Of a stretch of DNA of 64,000 nucleotides, positions 31,961 to 43,128 are shown in pieces. The notes under the pieces are model-generated. The model made no database searches. It worked only from the letters and a program-made list of their open reading frames with translations, and had not been told where the DNA came from. The stretch comes from Harmonia axyridis (Eukaryota; Arthropoda; Insecta; Coleoptera; Coccinellidae), in contig NC_059504.1 in assembly GCF_914767665.1 (NCBI RefSeq), positions 43,741,720 to 43,805,719 of the forward strand, in the 5' to 3' direction. A program made the position numbers and the translations under genes. Within the stretch, counting starts at the first letter, position 1; every line of letters begins with the position of its first letter.

Positions 31961-32329
31961 TAAAATATGGGTGCATATTTCTGAAGAACAGTCTTATTTC
32001 TAGTTAATCAGAACTTTCTTTCTCTCTAAGATGAAGATAAGCCCCAGATTCGTTATCCCAGAGAAAAACATCCTAACAAAACTATAAACAAACGAATTCG
32101 TCGGGTTTAAATCCGGAAATAATCCTGCGATATCCAATCCAAATATTCGAGTCAGCGTTCGAAAACATTCGTTATATACGCTATCCTAATTAATAAGAAA
32201 TATCACGGATTCTCCAAATGTTACATAGCGCATGTAAATAGATAATTGGTCAAAGTCCAGCAACGATTCATCAAAACGTGCAGGTTAAATGAATCATGAC
32301 ATGGAATTAAATTTGCAAAATGCACCCGG

Positions 32330-32620
32330 TCGGCACCTTTCAACTTTCCGCAAGTTTCCCGACTTAGGTGCGTGTCAGCCCTCCTGAGCGATTTCTTCGA
32401 TTTCACGGAAAAATAAAAATACATGTTACGTCACTGGCGGACAAAACAAGGCCATTAGGTGATTCCATTGCGCCTTGGAAGGAGACAGCCAAAGGTGTGT
32501 CCGCATGCGAGAGTGTGCGACAACGAATAACGCGGATTGCTTCGTTGCACGACTGTGCGGGAAATCCTGGAGCTCAATACTGATTCGATATTTATGTTTT
32601 TATCATTCTGTTGGTGGAGT
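32330..32620 (+). promoter_or_regulatory. Locally GC-richer, CpG-containing block, possible promoter
   Basis: This stretch has many CG dinucleotides and much higher GC than its surroundings, and it precedes an open frame beginning with a signal-peptide-like sequence. It could be a promoter or 5' exon, either of a small gene or of a longer HDAC4 transcript. There is no direct motif proof. Confidence 0.3.
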
Positions 32621-32848
32621 ATGGAAACTTTTCTTGTATATTTGTTCGGAATACTCTTTTTAGTCGGCATAGTCGGCAGTCACTCAAGGATAACATTTAT
32701 TCAACACCTTCTCAAATATTTTTTAGGAACGAATCAATTTACATTACTCAACTCTATTTTCAAAGTTCTCAACTCACACGTGCAATGTATGGAAACCCAA
32801 AAAACGAATGGAATATTGTTTAGGGAAGAAGAAAACAGAACCACATAA
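32621..32848 (+). CDS. Possible small secreted or membrane protein (75 residues)
   Basis: The frame starts M-E-T-F-L-V-Y-L-F-G-I-L-F-L-V-G, a hydrophobic stretch of about 18 residues followed by small residues (I-V-G-S-H-S), resembling a signal peptide or membrane anchor. The rest is unremarkable. The frame extends upstream to 32537. It could be a single-exon gene, the first exon of a spliced gene, or chance. No family is recognised. Confidence 0.25.
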   Translation: METFLVYLFGILFLVGIVGSHSRITFIQHLLKYFLGTNQFTLLNSIFKVLNSHVQCMETQKTNGILFREEENRTT

Positions 32849-33374
32849 GAGAAAATTTTCATTCCATTTTCCGCTGACTAGAGCTCATCTCTGGAACTGA
32901 AAGATCTGTTCGCATGAAATTTGGTAAAATAACCTTAATTCTTCCTACTTTGAAACCGCATTATCAAATTATAAACAGTCAAATTTAAGAAGATTCATCT
33001 TAAAAAAATATTAATTCAATATAGGCACAACATTTGATAAAAATAAATATAAACACACATTTCTACAATTTGTAGAAATTGAACGTGTTTATATTTTTTT
33101 TATGGAATCAATATGAATTTACATCCGGTGAGGATTGAATCCATTGAAAGGATTAAAAAACATACTACTGAGTACATACAAGATTTATTTGTGAAAGGAC
33201 ATATTTTCACCGATATCATTATTTTATGTTCAAATAGTTCAGAATTGAAAGATTTCGAATATTTAATTCAGAATTCGGATCAAATGATACCGTGGCTTAA
33301 TATTTATTAATATTCACAATGGCAAAATTCAGTTCAGATGCAGTTCTCAGTTAATTCGTTTTTTGTTGTTATAC

Positions 33375-34107
33375 AGGGGTGAACAAAAAAGTGAAACGGA
33401 GGCTTTTATTCAGAACATTCTGGGGAATCTATTACAGCCGAGAATGTTGATACGAAGATGTTGCCTCATATTTTCTGAAAATTTTCTATTTTATTGATTG
33501 CGATAACTTAAGAGGGCATACCACCACGTGGCAGCTCAGTTCATAACGAAATTATAGATTTTTTCTATTACAAGCAGCGATTTTATTAGGTTTTTCGCAT
33601 AATTTCTTTGAAAAATATTACACATTGTAGAATGACAATATTTTTGATTTGCGATTGAAAAAATATATTAGTAACTTTTCGTTTTTCTTTTCAAAAGAAT
33701 TGATGATATGTTCAATGTAATAAGCATCGATATATTTTTGAAATATTCGTGGGAGAAAAACTTACAAAAAATTATTACAAAAAAAGGTGAACTATAGTAT
33801 AATTATAGTTTAGTGAAAAAAATAATCGACCGTGGTACTGTGCTGCCCTCTACTTACATTCTCCATATAGATAGAGAAATAAAAATAAGTGAATAATGTA
33901 CAACTTCGTACACCGTACAAAGTTTGATCATCGTTGGAGTGCCAAAGGGGTAATAAATGGGTGTTTGAGTTGTTTGACTGATACGAGGAAAGCCACGTGG
34001 TGGTAATCTCTCTTAATTTTGAGGAACATTACAGAACAGCAATTATTTACTGTTCTGATTATAAAAATGAAAGATAACTTTTCATTATTTTTGTTGACCC
34101 CTGTATA
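33375..34107. repeat. MITE-like element with ACAGGGGTGAACAAAAA ends
   Basis: ACAGGGGTGAACAAAAA at the left end is mirrored by TTTTTGTTGACCCCTGT at the right. A second inverted pair lies inside: CTTAAGAGGGCATACCACCACGTGGC at about 33507 against GCCACGTGGTGGTAATCTCTCTTAA at about 33991. The flanks are TAT/ATAT, compatible with a TA target. There is no coding region. Confidence 0.75.
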
Positions 34108-34109
34108 TA

Positions 34110-34920
34110 TGTATTATATATAACAAAAAATAACTGAGAACTGTAGTCGAACAGTTATGTTTCCAAGGAATTGAGCTACGATAAAAAAAATTGCAAAATT
34201 CAGCCGAGGGTTCAATAAAAAATGAAATACAAATTTCAATTTTTGTCCGTTCTCTCAATTTTGCCGGTGGGTATATTTTCCAACCCAAATTAAGAAATTT
34301 ACTGATATGTAAGGAAGCTTTAATTGATTAACTTAAATTCACAGTATTTTCAGATCATCGTTATACCCAAAAAGTTAATTTCTGAAATTTCAGGAGCGTA
34401 TTTTTCCAAAAACAATTTCAAACCAAATCGAAAATTCATCTGTCCACCATACAATGTTCAGAACTTCTCTAGAAGAATCAAAAATCTATTCACTTGCTGT
34501 ACTGCATGTCCCTTGTTACTTTTAAAAATTAAATTAAATTAAAAAACAAAATTACTTCATTGAAATATACACATACATGTCAGTCAATCATAAAATTCAA
34601 AACTAATTCCTAACTACTATGATGATTGATACACTTAGGTATGATGATAACTCTATAATGGTTTTTTGAAATATTTTTTCACGACAGGTTATAATAATGT
34701 TTGAGATAATCAAAATAATAACCATTGTGTGAAACGAACAGTGTTTTTTGTTTACAATCAAACCAATTACATATTCAAATTCAACTGATTGCGCACATCG
34801 TTTCTCAAGTAAGGTCAATCTCGATCCACATTATTAAGTTGGACACCCATATCATTAATAATTTATGCCCGAATCGAAGATTCGAAATTTTCCATTCCCG
34901 AGAACAGACCAGATAAACGA
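34110..34920. other. AT-rich upstream flank of HDAC4
   Basis: No gene or repeat pair was recognised between the MITE-like element and the HDAC4 promoter. Confidence 0.4.
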
Positions 34921-35053
34921 TTCCAGGAAATTCCGTAGCAAGAACCGGCAACACTGGCAAGTAGCGATGAGTAAACGACAGTGGTTTGGTCGGTTGCCGT
35001 GGTAGCAGAGCCTAACCGTAAGTTTAGCTCCGTTTAGTCCACTGCGAGTCTCT

Positions 35054-35061
35054 TATCGATA
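35054..35061 (+). promoter_or_regulatory. DRE-type motif TATCGATA
   Basis: The palindrome TATCGATA is the DREF-binding element common in fly core promoters. It lies 93 bp upstream of the best initiator candidate. The surrounding 34920-35160 is visibly richer in GC and CpG than the neighbourhood. Confidence 0.55.
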
Positions 35062-35144
35062 TCGGCTCTCAAAAGATCCGACAACACAGCACTAGGCTAA
35101 TGTCGAATTGAGTGTGTTGAGTGTATTTTGCTCATTGCTGTTTG

Positions 35145-35179
35145 TCAGTTAGTGCGACCGAAATGACCTCACTCGATCA
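35145..35179 (+). promoter_or_regulatory. Candidate initiator plus DPE for HDAC4
   Basis: TCAGTT at 35145-35150 fits the arthropod initiator, with the A at 35147 as +1. CGATCA at +28 to +33 (35174-35179) matches the downstream promoter element at all but its first position. There is no TATA box at -30. The start would give a 139-nt 5' UTR. Another TCAGTG lies at 35259, too near the ATG to be preferred. Confidence 0.45.
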
Positions 35180-35285
35180 CGGTATAAACTTTTCGTTCCT
35201 GACATATTCCAGTGTTGGCCCATCGAAATTATCGGATTAAGTTTTGGTGTGTTTGTGTTCAGTGATCGCAAACGTTACTTCCTAA

Positions 35286-35644
35286 ATGATGGCTGAACAG
35301 CAACGCGAGGCTCCAGAACGAGAACTGGAGCAACAGATCTTGCAAATGAAGAAGCAGCATCAGCTGCAACATCAGATACTGCTGCAGCATTTCCAGCAAC
35401 AGCAGCAGCACCTAGCCGAGCAGCATGATCTGCAGCTCAAACAATATTACAAGGAGTTTTGGGAACGTCAAAAACATTTACAGGAACTAAGACAACGCGA
35501 ACAACTGGAGGCTCTCAGGAAAAAGGAGAAACACGAAGAAAGCGCGGTTGCTTCTACGGAGGTTAAACACAAATTACAGGCATTCCTGAGACAGAGGGCT
35601 TCTGGTAGTTCTAACAAAACGCCTCGAGTTGAAAGTCCTTGCTG
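35286..35644 (+). CDS. HDAC4: Histone deacetylase 4 (class IIa HDAC), first coding exon
   Basis: The exon encodes 119 residues plus two bases and ends at a good donor (GCTG|GTGAGT). Two adjacent ATGs begin it. Residues ~14-82 are a glutamine-rich coiled coil, as in the N-terminal domain of HDAC4/5/9. Residues ~86-101 (S-A-V-A-S-T-E-V-K-H-K-L-Q-A-F-L) are the conserved MEF2-binding segment of class IIa HDACs. The catalytic domain and the 14-3-3 sites must lie in later exons; none was recognised in the remaining 28 kb. Class IIa HDACs act in the nucleus as MEF2 corepressors and shuttle to the cytoplasm when phosphorylated. The diagnostic match is the MEF2 segment. Confidence 0.93.
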
Positions 35645-36479
35645 GTGAGTGATCACAATCAGCTGATGTTTGTAAACATCTAGAAAAGTCGTAAAACTCC
35701 GTTCCATATGTACGTGGAACGTCATTATGAATTATTCAAATTTATTCCGCGACATCGGAATGTCTTCATTTTCTAGACGGTTAACTTGTCGAGAAAGCTC
35801 TGCATCTATAGGAAGAAGATTGCGAATTCTCTGTGTACATCAATCTCGGTTAACACTGAACTTTGAAGTTCCCCTTTCTAGGTCGTCAATCTATTACTCA
35901 ATAAAGTTTAATAGAAACATTCCTCGTGAATCGTTTGCTTGAATGTAATCGGGATGTACCAGAAGAATGTAGTATTTCTGCAGGGTCGCGGCCACTGACG
36001 TTGAACTGATTTGTAACGTCATGGTTGGACAGAATCTTTATCGATGTATATTCAGGTGTTACTAATTGGGTTAAATAAATACAAATCTACGTCACTGCTC
36101 TAATGGACAAAAAATAACGAGATTAAATATCGATGCGATATTAGCGGGTTTTGTATGTTATGAACAGCTGATATGAATTTCATGACATGCATCTTGATTG
36201 CAGTTTAATTGCATGGCAAAAACTAGTGCTAGATGTTTTGCGATAAAAAAGAATGAAAGAATTCACATCAAAATTCGTTGAAAACGATTTTTATTATTAT
36301 GGTGAATTGACAATAACAAAATATGAACTTGTTAGGTCAATGTCAAGTGAAAAATCAAGGTTATGTTGACTGCCCTCTTCAATTATCGTTGTCCATAAAA
36401 AAAACTACCATCTGGTCTGACATAGATGAAAAATAATTGTATACCTAGGTCTGTAGTCTTTTTGTGAATCAAAGCTTGG

Positions 36480-36840
36480 ACAAAGATGTTTTATTTAATA
36501 TACAGGGTTTTTCCAAATTAGACGTGAACCTGGGAGGATGTGTTAGTATGAATGATTTGTTATCGTTTGAGCCTTATTCAGTGATAACCAAAAATCAACA
36601 GTTTACGAGATATTCAAGTCTTTGTGATTTTCAAAAAATTCCTCACCATACTTCATTTTTTGTCAATTTTCATGGCCAGCGATAAGTCCGGATCTAACAT
36701 CGTTAGAATAGACGAAGCAGCGAGATGACTGAAAGTAAATTTCAGGCGAAAAGTAACAACTGAGGAAATAAGAAAAAAGGTACGAGCTGTATAAGCAATG
36801 ATCGAAATCCGAGTCGAAATCATTTAAAACATAATTTATG
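36480..36840 (+). pseudogene. IS630-type transposase C-terminal scrap
   Basis: A degraded plus-strand reading gives W-P-A-I-S-P-D-L-T-S-L-E near 36673-36710 and, in another frame, R-K-V-T-T-E-E-I-R-K-K-V-R-A near 36745-36790. Both are typical of the end of mariner-like transposases. The left part (from ATATACAGGGTTTTTCC) may be the element end. Confidence 0.55.
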
Positions 36841-37499
36841 AATGTATTTTCTACAGAAATTTTGAGTCTTATTGCAATAAGAAATATTCAAATCATTAGT
36901 TTCCCTTCTTTGCTCCTTTCCCCTCTCGAATCAAAATCTGCTGAAAAAAGACTAGTGCCTGTATTCTAACGAAAACTCTTCAAAGAAATAAAGAAGGAAT
37001 TTTACAAGTTTTTATAATAATTTTGTCTCGAATTCTGTCATATACAAATTGTGGAATTTGAAAATTGAAGACAAATTTATATTAGAAATTTACTATTTTC
37101 TTTACCTACTTTCAAATCATACTGATTTTTATTCTGCATATAATACAACATAGTTTTGCTTTTTTCATACATATCATATTCTTTTCTGATTAAAATGATC
37201 CAAAATTTACATCAAACTTTGTCAACGTAAAAAAACAAGACGAAAAATTAATTTTCTTTGAAACCACTCAAATAACTCGGAAGCTGTTGATAAACGGTTA
37301 TCAATAAATATGGCTCAATCGACGGCAAAAGAGTGATTCTAACACCTCCTTCAAGGTACACGTCTTATATAGAAACACCCTTTATATATTTATAATAAAA
37401 ATCAAGTGGATATCGTTCGCCAATTATTTGTCTGATCTAGCACTTTTTTTAATTGTCAGAGGTATCAAATTTGAATGACTAAATTATTCCTTTCATGTT

Positions 37500-37830
37500 T
37501 TGCTACAAAGGGTGTTCCATTTTGAATAGCCCGCTTTATGGAAAGCTGGCACTTTTGAAGATGTCATCTTTTGACATTTGACAAGTAAAAACTACGCCGC
37601 TACTAAAAATGGAACGATACTTGCTTCAACAAAGCAGTGAAATTGTAAAAATTCACTACAAAATGGTGAAAATTTTACAGTCACAGTTCGCAAAACCAAA
37701 GTATTTTTGGGTCGACGTGAGGCATCTTCTAGGCCGGCAATAGTGAAACTGGTGAAAAAATTTAAGGTGTTGGAACAAGTTATTGATGTGAACTCGGATG
37801 TAAATAATATAATCTTGTGCGGTTGTAGGA
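37500..37830 (+). pseudogene. Family B transposase N-terminal fragment
   Basis: The plus strand shows the start M-E-R-Y, then I-V-K-I-H-Y-K, G-R-R-E-A-S-S-R-P-A-I-V and V-L-E-Q-V-I-D-V, with frameshifts. The upstream GGGTGTTCCATTTTGAATAG resembles the ends of family B copies. The catalytic domain is missing. Confidence 0.65.
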
Positions 37831-37929
37831 AAAACTCATTTTTATATAACTTGAGTCATCGTAAAATTGAGGTAGTCGATAGATATGAATTTTCCAATAT
37901 TTCGGACCCAATGACATATTGAAACCTTA

Positions 37930-38860
37930 CAGCGTGATATTTTCTCTGAATAATTTTTCTGTGATATAAGAAAAAATTAAACAATTCCTAAGATTTTCAT
38001 CGTTACGTTCCGAGTTACGTTCAGAGAAGTACCTACCTACAATAGATTTATAAATCCATAGTGAGATTGAAATTTTATCTCTGTGTATTCAGGTGTTACT
38101 AATTGGATGAATTACAAACCTACTTTAGAATATCGTGAGCAGTACTCCAACGAAGTTGATCGCCCAACAATTATTATAATTAACATGGGCAAATCAGCAG
38201 AAATGGAAATTTGATAGCGTGCATCCAGCCACAGCCTGAGATTATGTGTTTATTTGTTGGATAGAGATATATCAATTCTTTGGATGGAACAACATGCGAT
38301 CGCTTTGAACATAGTGCCACTGAACAAAAATTTACTTTTCTAGATTCGATATTCACTCACATGCAAACAATGCAACAAATCGATATTCAGTAAAATTTGA
38401 GGTCTCGTAGTTTTTTATTATTAGTTCGATTTTCAAACTTTTTCCTGAAAACTGTAGATAAAATTATTAATTTCAACTTGCTTATTCGCTATTTGGTTAA
38501 ATGCTGTCTCATTGGTTATTTTACAGGGTTAAAGAGAAGTCTGTTGTTAAACCCTAATTTCAAAACATCCTGTGGAATGATATTTAAAATTAACAATTTC
38601 TATCAAGAATCATTCCTTTTCAACATTTTTTTTTTGTTTCATGCCTTTAAATGCATTAATTAATTTTTAAGAGACAAATGAATTCCAATTTACAGTTTAC
38701 CCAATTATAAGATATGTTATTTTTTGACTAGGTGGCTCTCCTCCTTGTGCCAAAATATCAGTTTGACAGCTCAGTCCATGAGCCTAGTAATGGGAAGGCC
38801 ACAATATATTGTTCATCATAATCATATAAGCAATTATTGCAAAATTTATTTAGGCAAACT
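37930..38860. other. AT-rich intronic stretch, nothing recognised
   Basis: The 88-codon frame at 38397-38663 has no motif. GTATTCAGGTGTTACTAATT near 38085 is shared with 36050, a small repeat. Confidence 0.4.
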
Positions 38861-38862
38861 AT

Positions 38863-39439
38863 AGAGCAATAAACGTAGATAGAGGGAGTATACGCAATTT
38901 TTATATGTCCCCAACATGGTTATATTACGTTGTCGGATTGTGATATATTTTCAAATCCACAATTTTACTATATCATTATGAATTATATTATTAATAATAA
39001 TAATGGAATATATTTATTTGAGTGATTCTCGATTAAATATGCAAATTTAAATATTTTTGGAATCCGATATTTTTCCCAATTGTCGAATTCATAATAAGCA
39101 GAATATTTATTATTTTCTGTATCTACATGATGAAATCCAAGGTTTGAGAACTTTTGCTCCCCTAATGTCATGGGTTTTTCCACGTCGTTTAGCGCGCTTG
39201 AAGTTTGTTTTCTGACTTTCTGATATATTTGGGTATGTATTTCAATATATTTCGAGTTGATATGAAACGTTGATTCACTATGGGACATAAGAAGAGCGTT
39301 CTTTGTGGATAAACCCGCGAATTGAGTGAAATATCGTATCACTTATTCATTTCGGTCAATATCAAATTTGATAATTCATGTTGGGAACAAAATTTGCTTG
39401 AAAATGATATATGCTCCCTCTATCTATGTTTATTACTCT
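38863..39439. repeat. MITE with AGAGTAATAAACATAGATAG ends, copy 1
   Basis: The left AGAGCAATAAACGTAGATAG is mirrored at the right by CTATCTATGTTTATTACTCT. A second copy, in the opposite orientation, spans 48687-49278. The interior minus-strand frame (38983-39342, 119 codons) is not open in the second copy and is unlikely to be a gene. Confidence 0.8.
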
Positions 39440-40009
39440 GAGAAGCAAAATTATTGAATTTAAATTAAAAATCAATCGTCAAAATCAATTCAGCTGTATG
39501 TAAAATATTGAAGTCGACATTTCGTGAAAAAATTTCATAAACACCAATTTGAACATGCACGCAAAACATATTGACTGTTCTCTTTTTATCTCTCCTTGAC
39601 TCGAAACGATATATTTTTAAAGTGATATATTATTCGTGAAAAAACAATGCAAATTTTTTTCTATGGTTTATAACATTTTTTAATATATAAAATACCAAAA
39701 CTAAGTAATATTAAATAATCATATATTAAATATGAAACTTCATGGTGAATATCTTGTGTCTGGGTTTGGACCCAATGTTACAAATCATCCAAAATTCGAA
39801 CAATATTCCCAAAAATTCATAATTAAAAACTATCAGAGGAAATCAATATCTTATTATCCACATATTATGATGGATCTCTCGAACACAAGCCATTGTTCGA
39901 ACATCATAATCAAATATTTACGAACAACATGAGAAGTCACATAAAACAATCCCAAATTGCAATTTATAATTGTTTGTATTGATCAGTCTGATATACTTAT
40001 AATCTCTAC

Positions 40010-40330
40010 AAGGTCTCTTTGAGTCATTTAACGATTGGAAAGTACGAGCTCCTTGTTTTTGTTGATGTTTTCATCACTTGTCGAGGTTAATGGCCTTCTT
40101 GAAAGATGTTCATCTTCGACTGCTTCACAACCGTCACCAAATGATCTGTTACAATTGGGAAGGTGAGATTTAGATGAGTATCATCCATCAACATAACACT
40201 TTTGTGACATTTCGATCTCAATTAACAGATTTTTTGGTTTCTCAAATCGCCGGCAACATTTCTTTCAAATAAAGTAGAAGTTGTACTTGTTCACCATTAT
40301 AAAATGTCAGCTGTCTGCAACAAATTGCTA
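40010..40330 (-). pseudogene. Mariner N-terminal fragment
   Basis: Minus-strand translation near 40020-40130 reads R-R-P-L-T-S-T-S-D-E-N-I-N-K and then K-E-L-V-L-S-N-R, the linker and second helix-turn-helix of mariner transposases. A stop follows. No catalytic region remains. Confidence 0.6.
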
Positions 40331-40467
40331 TATTTATCGTTACTAATAGTTGTCGATTGAAAAAAATCTTTTTATCAGTGTTATGAGAAAAATCTGTGGC
40401 ATCGTGAAAATTGTGAAGGATGATTTAATTGGTGCTTTAGGATTTTTATTTGAGATTTTTGTTATAA

Positions 40468-41406
40468 GGGGTGTTTTTTTTCGAAGTATATAACTTTAAG
40501 TTGGCACTACTGTTCAAGATAGCGACCGATTCAACAGCTGTGAAGTGATTTATTTTTAGTTTGGTTTGGCAATTCATCCTGAATAGACTCACGCCTGAAC
40601 AACGCTTGCAAATAGTGAAATTTTATTTCGAAAATAATGCTTCTGTGCGGAATACGTATCGCGCACTACGTCCATTTTATTTCGTTTATGCGATGAAGCA
40701 CACTTCTGGTTGAATGGTTACGTCAACAAACAAAACTGCCGCATTTGGAGTGAAGCTAATCCTCAAGTGTATGTCGAAACACCGTTACATCTAGAAAAAC
40801 TGACTGTTTGGTGCGCTTTATGGGCTGGTGGAATCATTGGTCCGTACTTCTTCAAAAACGATGATGGCCAGAACGTTACAGTCAATGGTGATGGGTATAG
40901 AGCCATGATTACTAACTTTTTCATTCCTGAATTGAACAACCATGATGTCCAGGAGCTGTGGTTCCAACAAGACGACGCAACATGTCACACAGCTCGTACC
41001 ACAATCGATTTATTGAAAGACACGTTTGGTGACCGCATCATTTCACGTTTTGGACCTGTGAATTGGCCTCCAAGATCTTGTGATTCAACACCGCTAGACT
41101 ACTTTCTGTGGGGCTATGTAAAGTCATTGGTCTATGCGGATAAGCCACAAACCCTTGACCATTTGGAAGACAACATTCGCCGTGTTATTGCCGATATACG
41201 GCCACAAATGTTGGAAAAAGTCATCGAAAATTGGACGTCCAGATTGGACTACATCCGAGCCAGCCGTGGCGGTCATATGCCAGAAATCATATTTAAAATG
41301 TAATGCCACAAGATTATCTTACGGATAAATAAAATTCATGTCAATCGAATAATCCATCGTTGTTTTATTGCAATTTAAAGTTCTATAGCTCTGAAAAAAA
41401 ACACCC
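40468..41406 (+). mobile_element. Family C mariner-like element with internal deletion
   Basis: The ends GGGGTGTTTTTTTTCGAAG and CTGAAAAAAAACACCC are inverted, with further similarity inward (ATATAACTTTAAG against TTTAAAGTTCTATAG). It encodes the N-terminal helix (E-Q-R-L-Q-I-V-K-F-Y-F-E-N-N near 40600-40640). It then jumps to a block equivalent to D-E-A-H-F-W-L-N-G (40698-40715), so most of the DNA-binding domain is deleted. Confidence 0.85.
40710..41303 (+). pseudogene. Family C transposase, catalytic domain (197 codons)
   Basis: This open frame holds the DDE domain of a mariner-like transposase. Its first D (D-E-A-H-F-W) sits just before the ATG. The second is in F-Q-Q-D-D-A-T-C-H-T-A and the third in P-P-R-S-C-D-S-T-P-L-D-Y-F-L-W. 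By my count 36 residues separate the second and third aspartates, more than the 34 of classic mariner. It ends with G-G-H-M-P-E-I-I-F-K-M. The N-terminal DNA-binding half is deleted, so it is probably non-functional. Confidence 0.85.
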
Positions 41407-41964
41407 TACTCACGCGCTACCACCCTCTGGTTTCAATATCTGAAAGATTAATTTCGTCAGAATTACGCAATCGATACGAACGTCATTTTCGTACACGTAA
41501 CTTCCTCCTTTCCTGCAATTCTATTCAGGAAATTGCGTGCAAGCGCGATTCGAGGATTTCGATCTGCCTCACAGTAATTATGCAAAAATGATAGGTAATT
41601 GTATTTTCGCCGGCAACGTGACAATCTGGAGTTGAGACATGGGGTGAGAAGTGAAATTGGGTCATTCTGTTCTATTTTTGATTATCGGATAAATCTGGAA
41701 ATCTATAGCTAACACGTGAGAATTGAAAAACAATTCCTTTTCCAACTCATGGATATGATTCAATTTTCCTCTAGAATTGATTTGGTGGGTAATATTAGAC
41801 ATTGAATAATTGGAAGAGAATTGTATGAATTCTGCTTGGATGATTTTCATTTCAAACTGATTCAAATAAAAAGATAAAAAATATTACAGAATATTTCAAC
41901 ATGAAAAAATGATGAAAGCACTGACGTGAATAAGATTTTGAGTACTTCATGCTCGAATTAGAGA

Positions 41965-42750
41965 CCACACCGGGATGGCCCATTAGACGTTTATGGAAAA
42001 CTACCTTATTCCAATTTTGAGCTGAAAATTTGCATATTGGGGTTTGAGACAAATTTTTTCCTAAAATATTTTCGGATCTCTACAACTTTTAGTTTCTTTC
42101 TGTGTTTTCCGGAAGTGAAAGACAAAGTTAGAAATTGCGGTTTTTCCTCATATAAAGTTCTTCCTCGATAACTCTTTAAATATTTATTTTAGGTATAGGG
42201 TTTGCTTGAGTAACCCCCACTATTTTTGTACGTAGAATCGATCGAAATAACAAAAACTATAGGTCCTAATTTGAAAATCTTGAAATTTGATGAATTTGAG
42301 TTGATCATGTTCATGATCTTCTTATAAACACCCTATACATTTTTAGTCCAAATCACAAACAGTCTTATGATACGTACGTATTTGCAGAATCGAAAAGGAA
42401 AAAAATTTTTTCTAAAAAAGCTTTTTCTGCTGAAATATTCAAAAAAAATTTCAGTCTTCATCGCCACCATTTTTTTCATAAGAATCCCGTTAACTCATGA
42501 AGTGTAAAGTTTTTACCTAAGGCATGGCATATTGCAGAAATTGTCTTCAAAAAAGCTATCTGATGATGCAATAATATACTGGGTGTGCCATTCGAAATAA
42601 GGAAGTAGTAATCTGTAGAGTAGTAGAGATCTGAAGATATTTTAGTGAGAAAGATCATTGTCTCAAATCCCAATATGCAAATTTTAAGCTCAAAATTATG
42701 ATTAGTTTTCCATAAACGTCTAAGGCCATCCCGGTGAATCACCCTGTATA
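41965..42750. repeat. Foldback element D, short copy
   Basis: The arms begin CCGGGATGGCCCATTAGACG and end CGTCTAAGGCCATCCCGG. They run about 100 bp inward (ATTAGACGTTTATGGAAAAC, GCAAATTTT, GAGACAA). The copy at 57966-59285 has far longer arms, so this one is a deletion derivative. It is non-coding. Confidence 0.75.
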
Positions 42751-43128
42751 GGGTGAGTCTTTGACTTGTACATATATTTAAACCGAAGATTCCTGAGGTC
42801 CAAAGAATCTCTTTTTTTCCATATTTTCCGATTCGGCTCGGTTGAAAAGGTGCAGGCTGTTGAAAATCAACAAAAAATGGAATTTTCAGTTATATCTCGC
42901 AAATGGAATGGAATCGAAGGAAATGGTTTTCGGAATATAATTTTAATTAATGTGATGAATCTTCTCCGAACATAAAATTCCATGTCCGGTCAACTCCAGA
43001 ATGCTCCCTATACTAAGTGAGAAAAAAAATGAACCGGAAAAATAGTAAAGGAAAAAAGTGTTTCTTTCGACCTCAGGAATCTTCGGTTGAAATATATATG
43101 TACAAGTCAAATACTGACCCTGTATATA
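42745..43128. repeat. MITE with ~80-bp arms and CCTGTATA ends
   Basis: The left arm, from TATAGGGTGAGTCTTTGACT, and the right arm, ending TCAAATACTGACCCTGTATA, are inverted copies over about 80 bp. They share CCGAAGATTCCTGAGGTC near 42783 and 43073. It abuts the foldback element D directly; the two share CCTGTATA at the junction. Confidence 0.75.

Noticed and set aside
33113..33310. 65-codon frame beginning M-N-L-H-P-V-R-I
   Set aside because: It has ordinary amino acid usage but no family, no promoter and no splice sites in phase. It is too short to support.
38983..39342. 119-codon minus-strand frame
   Set aside because: It lies inside a MITE, and the other copy at 48687-49278 does not keep it open.
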